This document shows positions 1 to 8,990 of a DNA stretch of 33,521 nt, one piece after another. This stretch comes from JBBQVO01 sp038211505 (GTDB lineage Bacteria > Chloroflexota > Dehalococcoidia > DSTF01 > JACRBR01). Position numbers and translations under genes: made by a program. The notes beneath the pieces are model-generated. The model was given only the letters and a program-made list of their open reading frames with translations, was not told the origin of the DNA and ran no database searches. Within the stretch, counting starts at the first letter, position 1. Each line of letters begins with the position of its first letter. Location of the stretch: contig JBBQVO010000012.1 in the NCBI GenBank assembly GCA_038211505.1, forward strand, positions 1 through 33,521, in the 5' to 3' direction.

Positions 1-339
1 CGGATCATCAACACCACCTGCCCGGAGACGGAGGATCGCTACGCCGCCGCGCGCGAGCTGGCGCAGGACGTCGAGGTGATGATCGTGATCGGCGGTCGCA
101 ACAGCGCGAATACGGCAAAGCTCGCCGGCATCTGCAAGGCGGCGGGTGTCGCGACGCACCAAATCGAGCGAGAGGACGAAATCGATCCGCACTGGATCGA
201 CGGCAGACGTCGGATCGGCGTGACGGCGGGCGCCTCCACGCCGGACGAGTCGGTGGCGGCGGTGGTGAAGCGGCTGCGCGAGATTGACGCGGCCTCTGGC
301 AGGCGGTTGTCGAAGAAGGAGATTGCCCGTGTGCGTTGA
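1..339 (+). CDS. ispH: 4-hydroxy-3-methylbut-2-enyl diphosphate reductase, C-terminal part (5' truncated)
   Basis: Last enzyme of the MEP pathway. It reduces HMBPP to IPP and DMAPP with a [4Fe-4S] cluster in the cytoplasm. The frame is open from the first base and ends in TGA at 337-339, giving 112 residues, about the last third of the usual 300-320. Visible family motifs are NTTCPET, whose Cys corresponds to the third cluster ligand, then GGRNSANTAKL, then GVTAGASTPD, which binds the substrate phosphate. The start and the first two cluster Cys lie upstream of the window. It overlaps the next gene by 11 bases and heads a hopanoid operon, so it would supply the C5 units for squalene. The identification rests on three collinear motifs and is secure. 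Confidence 0.95.
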   Translation, partial: RIINTTCPETEDRYAAARELAQDVEVMIVIGGRNSANTAKLAGICKAAGVATHQIEREDEIDPHWIDGRRRIGVTAGASTPDESVAAVVKRLREIDAASGRRLSKKEIARVR

Positions 340-856
340 ATCGAGCGTGATCGTGCGGCCGGCGACGAACGGGAATGGCGCGCATCCAGCGCCTGTCGCA
401 GCCGAACAGCGGTCGGCGGTGCACATCGAGCGTCTGTCGTACACGACGCCGCGGGCGCCGGGCTTCGTCGACATCACGGACGATGTGCGGGAGGTCGTGG
501 TTCGCTCCGGCATGAAGCACGGCTTCGTCGTCGTGTTCTCACGTCACACGACGGCGGCGATCCGCATCAACGAGGCGGAGCCGCTGCTGCTCGAAGACAT
601 GGAGGCGATGCTCGCGCGGATCGCGCCGCCGAATGTCTACTATCGTCACAACGACCTGACGATCCGCACGGTCAATCTCGTCGAAGACGAGGATCTCAAC
701 GGACACTCCCACTGCCAGCACCTGCTGATGGGCGCGAGCGAGTCGGTGCCGTGCGCGGACGGCGAAATGCTGCTCGGACGCTGGCAGCGGCTATTTCTCG
801 TCGAGCTGGATTGCCCGCGCGAGCGCGAGGTGATCGTCCAGACAGTGGGGATCTAG
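329..856 (+). CDS. YjbQ/UPF0047 family protein
   Basis: 175 residues, small cytoplasmic YjbQ fold. Some members have been reported to have weak thiamine-phosphate synthase activity; the true role is uncertain. The core is classic: VVFSRHTTAAIRINE, then GHSHCQHLLMGASESVP, then GEMLLGRWQRLFLVELDCPR near the C-terminus, with the conserved His residues present. I chose GTG 329 because AAGGAG at 316-321 sits 7 bases upstream; this start lies inside the end of ispH, so the two are translationally coupled. About 30 N-terminal residues precede the conserved domain and look unconserved. Its place between ispH and the hopene cyclase is unusual, and a hopanoid role would be pure inference. Confidence 0.88.
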   Translation: MCVESSVIVRPATNGNGAHPAPVAAEQRSAVHIERLSYTTPRAPGFVDITDDVREVVVRSGMKHGFVVVFSRHTTAAIRINEAEPLLLEDMEAMLARIAPPNVYYRHNDLTIRTVNLVEDEDLNGHSHCQHLLMGASESVPCADGEMLLGRWQRLFLVELDCPREREVIVQTVGI

Positions 857-889
857 TTTGCCAACCCGACGCCACCCATCGTTCGCGAG

Positions 890-2872
890 GTGCTGGCCTT
901 GATCGGCGTTGACGCGCCGACGCGCGCGCCGGCTGCATCGCCGCGCATCGATCGTGATGAGTTGGACGCGTGTCTCGAACGCGCGGTCGCGCATATGCGG
1001 ACGATCCAGCATGCGGACGGGTACTGGTGGGCCGAGCTCGAAGCGAACGCGACGATGGCGTCAGAGCATCTGTTGCTCGAGCAGTTTCTTGGGATCGGCG
1101 AGCCGGAACGCTGGCGCAAGATCGCCAACTATCTTCTCGGACTACAGCAGGCCGACGGATCGTGGCCGATCTATTTCGGCGGGCCGGGCGATGTCAGCGT
1201 CACGACGGAGGCGTACTTCGCGCTGAAGCTCGCGGGCGTCGACGCCGCGGGCGACGCGATGACGCGCGCTCGCGGCTTCATCCTCGCACACGGCGGCATT
1301 GGCGCCACGCGCATCTTCACGAAGCTGTGGCTGGCGCTGTTCGGGCAGTTCGACTGGACGGCGATGCCGACGATGCCGCCGGAGGCGATCCTCTTTCCCG
1401 ACCGATTCGCCTTCAATATCTACGAATTCGCGTCGTGGGCGCGCGCGACGATCGTCGCGATCCTCGTCGTCTCGGCGCATCGGCCGGTCGCGGTGATCCC
1501 GCCGTCGGCGCATGTCGACGAGCTGTATGTCGACGATGCCGATCGTCATCGGATCAAGTTCTCACGCAGCGCGCGCGCGTTCACGTGGCGCAACGCATTT
1601 CTCGTCGCGGATCGCGCGCTGCGCCTGCATGAGCAATCGCCGTGGAAGCCGCTGCGGCAGCAGGCGCTGCGGGCGTGCGAGCGCTGGATTCTCGATCACC
1701 AGGAGGCCGACGGATCGTGGGGCGGCATCCAGCCGCCATGGGTGTACTCGCTGATCGCGCTGAAGTGCCTCGGCTACGCGAACGATCATCGGGTGATGGC
1801 GAAGGGGATCGACGGCCTGCGGCAGGGCTTTGCGCTCGACACCGAAGACACGTTTACGGTGCAGCCGTGTGTATCGCCCGTGTGGGACACGGCGCTCGCG
1901 GTGACGGCGATGCGCGAAGCGGGCGTCGCGGCAGACGATCCATCGCTGCTCGATGCCGGACGCTGGATGCTCGCGCGAGAGATCCGCGAGCCGGGCGACT
2001 GGTGCGTGAAGGTCAAGGGCGTCGAACCGGCGGGATGGCCGTTTGAGTTCGCGAACGACAAGTATCCCGACACCGACGATACGGCCGAGGTGCTGATCGC
2101 GCTGCGGCTGCTCGATATGCGCGGCGACGATGCGAGCGCGCGAGAGCGGGCGCATGATTGGCTGCGGGCGATGCAATCGAAGAACGGTGGTTGGGGCGCG
2201 TTCGATCGTGACAATACGAAGCAGTTCGTGACGCAGATCCCGTTCGCCGACTTCGGCGCGACGCTCGATCCGCCGACGGAGGACGTGACGGCGCACATCA
2301 TCGAAGCGCTGGCGCTCGACGGCGTGCCGGCGAGCGATCGCGCGATGCGGCACGCGATGGCGTACCTGTGGAAGACGCAGGAGCCCGACGGAGCGTGGTT
2401 CGGGCGCTGGGGCGTCAACTATGTCTACGGGATCGGCGCCGTCGTGCCGGCGCTCATTGCGGCAGGCATCGACAGCGGCGATCCGCGCATTCGGCACGCG
2501 GTGAGCTGGCTGGTTGCGCACCAGAATGAAGACGACGGCTGGGGCGAGTCTTGCGCATCGTACGACGATCCGGCGCAGCGCGGTCGCGGCGTGAGCACTG
2601 CCTCGCAGACGGCGTGGGCGCTGCTCGCTCTGATCGCCGGCGGTGATGTGCACAGCGCCGCCGTCGAGCGAGGGGTGCGATACCTGATCGATACGCAGAT
2701 GGACGATGGCGACTGGGAGGAATCGGAGTTCACCGGCACCGGCTTCCCGCGCGACTTTATATTGAAGTACCACCTGTATCGCAACTACTGGCCGATGTGG
2801 GCGCTCGGCCGCTATCGCCGAACGCTCGACGGCGTGGCGTTGCATCTTCCCGGATCGGATCCGCTGTCATGA
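890..2872 (+). CDS. shc: squalene-hopene cyclase
   Basis: Cyclises squalene to hopene/hopanol on the membrane surface, the committed step of hopanoid synthesis. 660 residues, normal for the family. The catalytic DxDD motif is DTDD at residues 394-397. QW-type repeats recur through the protein: QQADGSW near 85, QEADGSWGG near 270, QSKNGGWGAFD near 430, QEPDGAWFGRWG near 500 and QNEDDGWGES near 545. The C-terminus has the typical GTGFPRDFILKYHLYRNYW segment. The GTG start at 890 is the first possible one after the in-frame stop at 854-856; its Shine-Dalgarno is poor, so coupling to the upstream gene is possible. Its stop overlaps the hpnC start as ATGA. Confidence 0.97.
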   Translation: MLALIGVDAPTRAPAASPRIDRDELDACLERAVAHMRTIQHADGYWWAELEANATMASEHLLLEQFLGIGEPERWRKIANYLLGLQQADGSWPIYFGGPGDVSVTTEAYFALKLAGVDAAGDAMTRARGFILAHGGIGATRIFTKLWLALFGQFDWTAMPTMPPEAILFPDRFAFNIYEFASWARATIVAILVVSAHRPVAVIPPSAHVDELYVDDADRHRIKFSRSARAFTWRNAFLVADRALRLHEQSPWKPLRQQALRACERWILDHQEADGSWGGIQPPWVYSLIALKCLGYANDHRVMAKGIDGLRQGFALDTEDTFTVQPCVSPVWDTALAVTAMREAGVAADDPSLLDAGRWMLAREIREPGDWCVKVKGVEPAGWPFEFANDKYPDTDDTAEVLIALRLLDMRGDDASARERAHDWLRAMQSKNGGWGAFDRDNTKQFVTQIPFADFGATLDPPTEDVTAHIIEALALDGVPASDRAMRHAMAYLWKTQEPDGAWFGRWGVNYVYGIGAVVPALIAAGIDSGDPRIRHAVSWLVAHQNEDDGWGESCASYDDPAQRGRGVSTASQTAWALLALIAGGDVHSAAVERGVRYLIDTQMDDGDWEESEFTGTGFPRDFILKYHLYRNYWPMWALGRYRRTLDGVALHLPGSDPLS

Positions 2873-3753
2873 GCACGACGATCGTTACGGACGCTGCCGC
2901 GTCTCCGTCGATTGATGCGGCGTACGAGTGGTGCCGGGCGTACTCAAGGCAGCACGACGAGAACTTCACCGTTGTCTCATGGTTCCTGCCGGCCGACGTG
3001 CGACCGCACTTCTTCGCGCTGTACGCATTCTGCCGGTGGACGGACGATCTCGGCGACGAGGCTGAGGGCGATCGCCTGGCGCTGCTCGATGCGTGGGAGC
3101 GCGATCTGCGCGCGTGCTATGCCGGCGAGCGAACGGAACCGCTGTTCGCCGCCCTCGGCGCGACGATTGATCGCTTCGAGATACCTTCGGATCCGTTTTT
3201 GCGGTTGATCGAGGCGAATCGCATCGATCAGACCGTGACGTCGTTCGCCACATACGACGATCTGCTTCGCTACTGCGATCATTCGGCGACGCCCGTTGGC
3301 CAGATGCTGCTGTACGTGCTCGGGTATCGCGACGAGAAGCGCCAGCGTCTGTCGGACGCGACGTGCATCGCGCTACAACTGGCGAACTTCTGGCAGGACG
3401 TGTGCGTCGATCTGGGGAAAGGCCGCATCTACATTCCGATCGACGACATGCGGCGCTTCGGATACGACGAATCGATGCTGCGGGCTGGCACGGTCGACGA
3501 CGCGTTTCGCGATCTGATGCGGTTCGAGGTGCAACGGGCGCGCGATCTCTTCACGCGGGGACGTGACCTTGAGTCGCGCATCGACCGGCGCGCGCGCACC
3601 GACATCCGCCTCTTTCGTCTCGGTGGCGAGGCCGTGCTTGATGCGATCGAGCGCGCGAACTACGACGTGCTGTCGTCGCGGCCCCGCGTCGCGAAGGCGA
3701 AGAAGCTGTGGATGGCTGCGTCGAACGGCGTCCGCATGAAGCTGGGGTTGTGA
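2869..3753 (+). CDS. hpnC: hydroxysqualene synthase HpnC
   Basis: Converts presqualene diphosphate to hydroxysqualene in the HpnCDE route. 294 residues, a squalene/phytoene-synthase fold. The two Asp-rich metal-binding motifs are TDDLGDE (D59, D60, D63) and QDVCVD (D177, D181), the latter followed by GKGRIYIP. ATG 2869 overlaps the cyclase stop by four bases, so the upstream in-frame codons are ignored. Assignment to HpnC rather than HpnD rests on the LANFWQDVCVDLGKGR segment typical of HpnC and on the gene order C-D-E. Both paralogues are present, as the pathway requires. Confidence 0.92.
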   Translation: MSTTIVTDAAASPSIDAAYEWCRAYSRQHDENFTVVSWFLPADVRPHFFALYAFCRWTDDLGDEAEGDRLALLDAWERDLRACYAGERTEPLFAALGATIDRFEIPSDPFLRLIEANRIDQTVTSFATYDDLLRYCDHSATPVGQMLLYVLGYRDEKRQRLSDATCIALQLANFWQDVCVDLGKGRIYIPIDDMRRFGYDESMLRAGTVDDAFRDLMRFEVQRARDLFTRGRDLESRIDRRARTDIRLFRLGGEAVLDAIERANYDVLSSRPRVAKAKKLWMAASNGVRMKLGL

Positions 3754-3799
3754 TGCGGCCGCGATGCATGAGCCGTACGGATGCAGAGGAGGTTCGGAT

Positions 3800-4690
3800 A
3801 TGACGATCGCCGCGCCGAAGCGCCAGATCTCGCTCGACGATGCGTATGTCTGGGCGAAGGAGTACACGAAGGATCGCGCAAAGAACTTCTACTACGCGTT
3901 CGCGATCTTGCCGCAGCCGAAGCGGGACGCGATCTACGCCGCGTACGCGTTCAGCGGCTACGTCGACGACATCGCCGATGAGCTGACCGATCGCGGGGAG
4001 CAGGAACGCCAGCTCGCCGAAGCGCGGGATCGGCTTCGTCGCTGTTACGCGGGCGATCGCGAGGGCGCGCTATTCACGTCGCTCGGCGGCGCGATCGACG
4101 CCTACCCGGTGCCGGCCGAGCTGTTCGAGGATCTCGTGCGCGGCGTCGAGATGGACTTCACCATCAATCGCTATCAGACGTGGGACGATCTGTACCAGTA
4201 CTGTTATCGCGTCGCGTCGATGGTAGGACTGATCTGCACGTCGATCTTCGGCACGAAGCCACACCCGCTGGCGCGCGACTTCGCCATCGACATGGGCATC
4301 GGGCTGCAGATCGTCAACATCATGCGCGACGTGAAGGAGGATGCCGAACGGGGTCGCGTTTACTTCCCGATCGACGATCTGGCGACGCACGGCATGACGC
4401 CGGACGACATTCTCGCCTGCCAGTACGATGCGCGATTCGCGGCGTTGATGCGGCAGCAAGGGACGCGCGCGCATGCGTATTTCACGCGCGGCCGGCGTCT
4501 GCTGCCGCTGCTCGATCTGCGTTCGCGCATGTGCGTCAACGTGATGCAGGGGGTGTACGCGGAGATCCTCAGTCGCATCGAGGAACGTAACTATGATGTC
4601 CTCACTGAGCGTGTGAGTTTGAGCACGCGGGAGAAGCTGACGGCGATCGGCCGGTTGTGGGCGCAAGCGGCGCTGGTGCGACCGGCATGA
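3800..4690 (+). CDS. hpnD: presqualene diphosphate synthase HpnD
   Basis: Condenses two farnesyl diphosphates to presqualene diphosphate. 296 residues. Metal-binding motifs are YVDDIADE (D56, D57, D60) and RDVKEDAERGRVYFP (D177, D181), in the same spacing as in the HpnC paralogue next door. ATG 3800 is preferred over ATG 3764 because AGGAGG at 3787-3792 sits 7 bases upstream of it. A phytoene synthase would look similar, but the immediate neighbours hpnC and hpnE make the hopanoid role much more likely. It ends in an ATGA overlap with hpnE. Confidence 0.92.
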   Translation: MTIAAPKRQISLDDAYVWAKEYTKDRAKNFYYAFAILPQPKRDAIYAAYAFSGYVDDIADELTDRGEQERQLAEARDRLRRCYAGDREGALFTSLGGAIDAYPVPAELFEDLVRGVEMDFTINRYQTWDDLYQYCYRVASMVGLICTSIFGTKPHPLARDFAIDMGIGLQIVNIMRDVKEDAERGRVYFPIDDLATHGMTPDDILACQYDARFAALMRQQGTRAHAYFTRGRRLLPLLDLRSRMCVNVMQGVYAEILSRIEERNYDVLTERVSLSTREKLTAIGRLWAQAALVRPA

Positions 4691-6048
4691 TCGATGTGGC
4701 GATCATCGGTGGTGGACTTGCTGGACTCGCGGCGGCCTGCGACGTGGCGGATGCGGGCCGCCGCGTGACCGTGTTCGAGAAGCGGCCGTGGCTCGGCGGC
4801 AAGACGTACTCCTTCACCGATCGTGAGACCGAGGAAGCAATCGACAACGGCCAGCACATCGCGATGCGCTGCACGACGGCGTACGTCGAATTCCTGGAGC
4901 GCCTAGGCACGGCGCATCTCATCGACTGGCAGCCGGCGTTGCGGGTGCCGGTGATCGACGCCAGCGGCCGGCGATCCGATCTCGCGGCGTCGTCACTGCC
5001 GGCTCCGCTGTATCTGGCGGCGTCGTTCGCCAAGTACAAGCATCTTTCCGCCATCGACAAGTTACGCGTCGGCCGTGCGATGCATGCCATCACACGCGTC
5101 GATCGTGCGGAGCGCTCCGCACTTGGCGATCGCTCGTTCGGGACGTGGCTGCGGGAGCACGGGCAGACTGGCCGCATCATCCGTGACGTCTGGGATCTGA
5201 TCGTCGTGCCGGCGCTGAACTGCTCGTGCGATGATGCGAGCGCGGCGCAGGCGATCTTCGTGTTTCAGGAGGGATTTCTGAAATCGGCGACGGCGGCGGC
5301 GATCGGCGTGCCGCGCGTCGGACTCTCGCAGCTCCACGTCGAGCCGGCGATCGCCTACATTCGCGGGCGCGGCGGCGATGTACGTTCGAGCTCCGCTATC
5401 GAACGCATTGAGATCGATGGGGATCGCGTCGAAGCAGTCGTGCTCGCGGACGGCGAGCGGATCGTCGCCGATGCGTACATTGCGGCGCTGCCGCCGCGGC
5501 AGCTGCTCGATGCGCTGCCGCCGGCGATCGCGGCAACGGCTCCGTTCCATGATCTCGCGCGGATGCGGACGGCGCCGATCATCAACGTGCATCTGTGGTT
5601 CTCCGGGCCGGTCGCGGACTTCGCGTTCGCGGCGTTCACCGGCAGCGGTGTGCAGTGGGTGTTTCGGCCGGTGGCGGCGGATGCGACGGCTGACGAACAC
5701 GTCGTCGTCTCGCTCAGCGCGGCGGAGCGGTACATGGCGCTCGACAAGACACAGCTGGTCGATCTGCTGCTGCCACAGCTGCGGCGCGCGTTGCCGCTGG
5801 CGGCGACGCGACGGTTGCTGCGGTCGACCGTGATCAAAGAGCCGGAGGCGACGTTTGTGCCGGCGCCTGGCGTCCGACGGCCGGGCGCGCGGACGCCGAT
5901 TGGCAATCTGTTTCTCGCCGGCGCGTACACCGATACGGGCTGGCCGGCAACGATGGAGTCGGCGGTGCGCAGCGGTCATGCGGCGGTCAGCGCCGTTCTA
6001 CAAGCCACTGCGTCGTTTGCGGCGAACGGCGTGTTGGCGCCGGTGTAG
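4687..6048 (+). CDS. hpnE: hydroxysqualene dehydroxylase HpnE
   Basis: FAD-dependent reduction of hydroxysqualene to squalene, the last step before cyclisation. 453 residues, amine-oxidase/phytoene-desaturase fold. The N-terminus has the dinucleotide-binding GGGLAGLAAA motif from residue 8 and an acidic residue after strand 2 (VFEKRPWLGGK). The C-terminus has the FAD-contacting NLFLAGAYTDTGWPATMESA segment. ATG 4687 overlaps the hpnD stop. About 70 bases without a gene separate it from hpnH, so the cluster may have a second expression segment there; a six-base inverted repeat in that gap (GCACCG/CGGTGC) is too short to call a terminator. Confidence 0.93.
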   Translation: MIDVAIIGGGLAGLAAACDVADAGRRVTVFEKRPWLGGKTYSFTDRETEEAIDNGQHIAMRCTTAYVEFLERLGTAHLIDWQPALRVPVIDASGRRSDLAASSLPAPLYLAASFAKYKHLSAIDKLRVGRAMHAITRVDRAERSALGDRSFGTWLREHGQTGRIIRDVWDLIVVPALNCSCDDASAAQAIFVFQEGFLKSATAAAIGVPRVGLSQLHVEPAIAYIRGRGGDVRSSSAIERIEIDGDRVEAVVLADGERIVADAYIAALPPRQLLDALPPAIAATAPFHDLARMRTAPIINVHLWFSGPVADFAFAAFTGSGVQWVFRPVAADATADEHVVVSLSAAERYMALDKTQLVDLLLPQLRRALPLAATRRLLRSTVIKEPEATFVPAPGVRRPGARTPIGNLFLAGAYTDTGWPATMESAVRSGHAAVSAVLQATASFAANGVLAPV

Positions 6049-6118
6049 CCGGAGGAGTTACGCGAGAACCGCACCGTGTGAAGCGCGCGCGGTGCACCAC
6101 GGACGAAGAGGAGACGAC

Positions 6119-7141
6119 ATGGGAATCCCGATTCGACAAGCGCTCGCCGTCAGCGGTTATCTGGCGAAGCAGAAGCTGAAGGGCAACAAGCGCTATCCGC
6201 TCGTGTTGATGCTGGAGCCGCTGTACCGCTGCAATCTCGCGTGCGCCGGCTGCGGCAAGATCCAGCATCCGGAGCCGATTCTCGACACGTACCTGACGCC
6301 GGAGCAATGTTGGGACGCGGCGGCGGAATGCGGTGCGCCGGTTGTGTCGATCGCGGGCGGCGAGCCGCTGGTGCACCCGCAGATGGCGGAGATCGTCGAC
6401 GGGCTCGTCGCGCGCAAGAAGTTCGTCTATCTCTGCACGAACGCGATCCTGCTCGAGCGCACGCTGCCGAGGCTGACGCCGTCGCCCTATCTGACGATCA
6501 GCGTGCACATGGACGGCATGCGCGAGCTGCACGATGCGATGGTCGATCGCGATGGCGTATTCGACAAGGCGGTGTCGGCGATCCGGGCGGCGAAGGCGCG
6601 CGGCTTTCGCGTCAGCACGAACACGACGGTGTTCGCCGACAGCAAGCCGGAGCAGGTTGGCCGGTTGTTCACGTTTCTCGTCGACGACCTCAAGGTCGAC
6701 GGCATGATGGTGTCGCCCGGCTACGACTATCCCAAGGCGCCGAACCAGAGCGTCTTCCTCAAGCGGCCGCAGATGATCGAGACGTTCAAGAAGATCTTGT
6801 CGATGCCGGATCGCAAGCGCTGGCGCTTCTTTCACACGCCGCTGTTCCTCGATTTCCTGCAGGGCAAGCAGGCGATGCAGTGCACGGCGTGGGGCAATCC
6901 CACGCGCGGCGTGCTGGGGTGGCAACGCCCGTGTTACTTGATGAACGAGGGCTACGTGCCGACATTCAAGCAGCTGATTGAAGAGACGGAGTGGGACCGC
7001 TACGGCTACGGCCGCGACGCGCGCTGCACGAACTGCATGGCGCACTGCGGCTATGAGGCGACGGCGGTGAAGGCGACGATGGCGAGCCCGCTCGAAGGCA
7101 TCCGTGCCGGCATCGGCACGCTGCTCGGGAAGGCGTCATGA
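6119..7141 (+). CDS. hpnH: HpnH, radical SAM adenosylhopane synthase
   Basis: Joins the 5'-deoxyadenosyl radical to diploptene, giving adenosylhopane, the first C35 hopanoid. 340 residues. The radical-SAM cluster motif CxxxCxxC is C38, C42, C45 in YRCNLACAGC, followed by GGEPLVHP, the SAM-binding GGE segment. The C-terminal domain typical of HpnH carries CTNCMAHCGYEA, three more Cys. ATG 6119 is supported by AGGAG at 6109-6113, 5 bases upstream. The frame is open far into hpnE, but that upstream part is a shadow. It overlaps hpnG as ATGA. Confidence 0.95.
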   Translation: MGIPIRQALAVSGYLAKQKLKGNKRYPLVLMLEPLYRCNLACAGCGKIQHPEPILDTYLTPEQCWDAAAECGAPVVSIAGGEPLVHPQMAEIVDGLVARKKFVYLCTNAILLERTLPRLTPSPYLTISVHMDGMRELHDAMVDRDGVFDKAVSAIRAAKARGFRVSTNTTVFADSKPEQVGRLFTFLVDDLKVDGMMVSPGYDYPKAPNQSVFLKRPQMIETFKKILSMPDRKRWRFFHTPLFLDFLQGKQAMQCTAWGNPTRGVLGWQRPCYLMNEGYVPTFKQLIEETEWDRYGYGRDARCTNCMAHCGYEATAVKATMASPLEGIRAGIGTLLGKAS

Positions 7142-7857
7142 CGCGCGTGATGATCGTCGCGCCGATGCAGCGAGAGGCGACCGCGCTCGGCCGCGACGCG
7201 ATCGCGATCGGCGCGGGATCGCGCGCCGCGGCCGCGCTGGACGCTCGTCTCGCTGAGGGCGCGTGCGATCTCGTGCTGATCGCCGGCGTCTGCGGCGGAC
7301 TCGATCCGTCGCTGGCCGCCGGTTCTGTGATCCTCGGCCGCAGTTTGCTGACCGCCGATCGCCCCGAGATCGTGCCCGTGCCGGCGTACTACGATGCGGC
7401 GCGGCGGGCGCTTCGGCGCGCCGGCGGCAGCTTCGTCGCAGCGTCGCTGCTGACCGTGGAGCGGCCGATCGGCTCACGCGCCGACAGGACGGATGCATGG
7501 AACACGTATGGCGCGGGCGGCGTTGACATGGAGACGTATGCGCTCGCCGAAGTCGCGGTGCGACGCGGCGTCGCCTGGTTGGCCGTGCGTACGGTCGTCG
7601 ATGAAGCCGCCGCGTCGTTGCCGGCGGCGCTTCGCGAGTGGAACGGCGACACGGATGATCGCGCGATCGCGCGCGAGGCGTTGCGCAACCCGCGCGAGTG
7701 GCTGGCGTACGCGAAGCTGGCGCTTTCGATGCGGCGAGCGCTGTCGTCGCTCGCGCGCGCGGTGCCGATCGTCGCGCGCGCGGCGGAGAGCGTCGTTGTG
7801 ACGGGCGATCCGCGGGCGAGCGCGAGCCTCGAGATACCGCTGGTGTCGGCGCGCTAA
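7138..7857 (+). CDS. hpnG: HpnG-type adenosylhopane nucleosidase/phosphorylase
   Basis: Removes adenine from adenosylhopane, leading to ribosylhopane. 239 residues, nucleoside-phosphorylase (MTA/SAH nucleosidase) fold. Visible features are the N-terminal MIVAPMQREATAL, the glycine-rich LVLIAGVCGGLDPSLAAGS strand-turn, and GGVDMETYALAEVA, the conserved Glu-containing ribose-binding motif. ATG 7138 overlaps the hpnH stop, and this coupling with hpnH is the strongest argument for HpnG over a general nucleosidase. No hpnI, hpnJ, hpnK, hpnO or hpnP follows, so further head-group building is not encoded here. Its stop overlaps the stop of the convergent dehydrogenase by four bases. Confidence 0.88.
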   Translation: MTRVMIVAPMQREATALGRDAIAIGAGSRAAAALDARLAEGACDLVLIAGVCGGLDPSLAAGSVILGRSLLTADRPEIVPVPAYYDAARRALRRAGGSFVAASLLTVERPIGSRADRTDAWNTYGAGGVDMETYALAEVAVRRGVAWLAVRTVVDEAAASLPAALREWNGDTDDRAIAREALRNPREWLAYAKLALSMRRALSSLARAVPIVARAAESVVVTGDPRASASLEIPLVSAR

Positions 7858-8837
7858 CGCTCGTCGTAGATCTGCTGGTTGACGCAGTGGGGCAGGCGAT
7901 CGCCGCGGAGCCCTGCTTCGCAGTTGTCGACGGCCATGCTGGCCATGCGCGCGCGCGTGGCGTGGCTGGCGCTGCCGATGTGCGGGAGCAGCACGACGTT
8001 CGGCGCGCGAAACAGCGGATCGCTCGGCGGAATCGGTTCGACTATCGCGACATCGAGGCCAGCGCCGGCGATCCAGCCTTCGTTGAGCGCCCGCGTTAGC
8101 GCCGGCTGATCGACAACGGCGCCGCGCGCCGTGTTGATCAGCATCGCGCTCGATCTCATCAGTCGCAGTTCGTGCTCGCCGATCATCGACAGCGTGTCGT
8201 CGCGCATCGGGACGTGGAGGCTGACGAAGTCGGACTCGCGCAGCAGGGTGTCAAGATCGGCGCGCTCGCCGAGCTCCGTGTCATTTACGGTCGAACGCGT
8301 CGCGTAGAGCACACGCATCGCGAAGCCGCGGGCGCGGCGGGCGACGGCCTGGCCGATCGCGCCGAATCCGACGATCCCGAGCGTCGCGCCGTGGACATCG
8401 TGGCCAAGGAGCAGATTCGGATCCCACGTGCGCCAGCGGCCGTCGCGGACGAAGCGTTCGCCCTCGACGACGCGGCGCGCGGTCGCGAGGATGAGGGCGA
8501 ACGCGAGATCGGCGGTGGTTTCGGTGAGGACGCCGGGCGTATTGCCGATGGGAATGCGGCGTTCGATCGCGGCACCGACGTCGATGTTGTCGTAGCCGAC
8601 GGCGACGTTGCTGATCACCTTGAGCCGGCGCGCTGTGCGGATCAACGTCGCGTCGATGCGATCGGTCAGCAGGCAGATGATGCCGTCGGCGTCGGTCGCG
8701 CGTCGCAGCAGTTCGTCGGGTGGGGGCGGCAGTTCGCCCGGCCAGAGATCGACGCTGGCGCAGCCGCGCAGGCGGTCGAGCGCATCGCCGGGAAGGCGGC
8801 GCGTAACGAACACGTGCGGGCGTGGCGATGCGGGCAT
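7854..8837 (-). CDS. D-glycerate dehydrogenase / hydroxypyruvate reductase family
   Basis: NAD(P)-dependent D-2-hydroxyacid dehydrogenase, most like the glyoxylate/hydroxypyruvate reductases. 327 residues, full length. The Rossmann motif GFGAIG is at 157-162. The catalytic trio is visible: R238 in NTARGAVVD, E267 in DVAIVEP and H286 in PHIGSAS. The N-terminal catalytic domain has ISNVAVGYDNID, typical of the family. Substrate cannot be fixed from motifs alone. The start codon has no Shine-Dalgarno; a TATTGT hexamer lies 6 bases upstream, so the transcript may be leaderless. It converges on hpnG and is not part of that operon. Confidence 0.88.
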   Translation of the reverse strand: MPASPRPHVFVTRRLPGDALDRLRGCASVDLWPGELPPPPDELLRRATDADGIICLLTDRIDATLIRTARRLKVISNVAVGYDNIDVGAAIERRIPIGNTPGVLTETTADLAFALILATARRVVEGERFVRDGRWRTWDPNLLLGHDVHGATLGIVGFGAIGQAVARRARGFAMRVLYATRSTVNDTELGERADLDTLLRESDFVSLHVPMRDDTLSMIGEHELRLMRSSAMLINTARGAVVDQPALTRALNEGWIAGAGLDVAIVEPIPPSDPLFRAPNVVLLPHIGSASHATRARMASMAVDNCEAGLRGDRLPHCVNQQIYDER

Positions 8838-8843
8838 GCGAAT

Positions 8844-8849
8844 ACAATA
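8844..8849 (-). promoter_or_regulatory. possible -10 element (leaderless) of the dehydrogenase
   Basis: TATTGT on the minus strand, 6 bases before the ATG at 8837, with no Shine-Dalgarno between. A start of transcription at or next to the ATG would follow. This is the weakest hexamer of the series seen in this window. Confidence 0.35.
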
Positions 8850-8990
8850 CGCGATGGCTGTCGGGTGCCGAAACGTACGAGGTCATTGGGTGTGCGTAGC
8901 GGGAGGCGTCGACGAGGACAGTACGACGACCGAGGGTCGGTCGTGGGCCGGCGATGGATCGCAACGACGACGGTCGGTTGCGGCCGACGA

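Noticed and set aside
1562..2845. 427-codon open frame antisense to the hopene cyclase
   Set aside because: Shadow of the GC-rich cyclase gene; Arg/His-rich translation without motifs. Similar long antisense frames over hpnE, hpnH, the Nudix genes, the MutY-like gene and others were dropped for the same reason.
5855..6118. N-terminal extension of HpnH
   Set aside because: It lies inside hpnE in another frame; HpnH has a good Shine-Dalgarno at 6109-6113.
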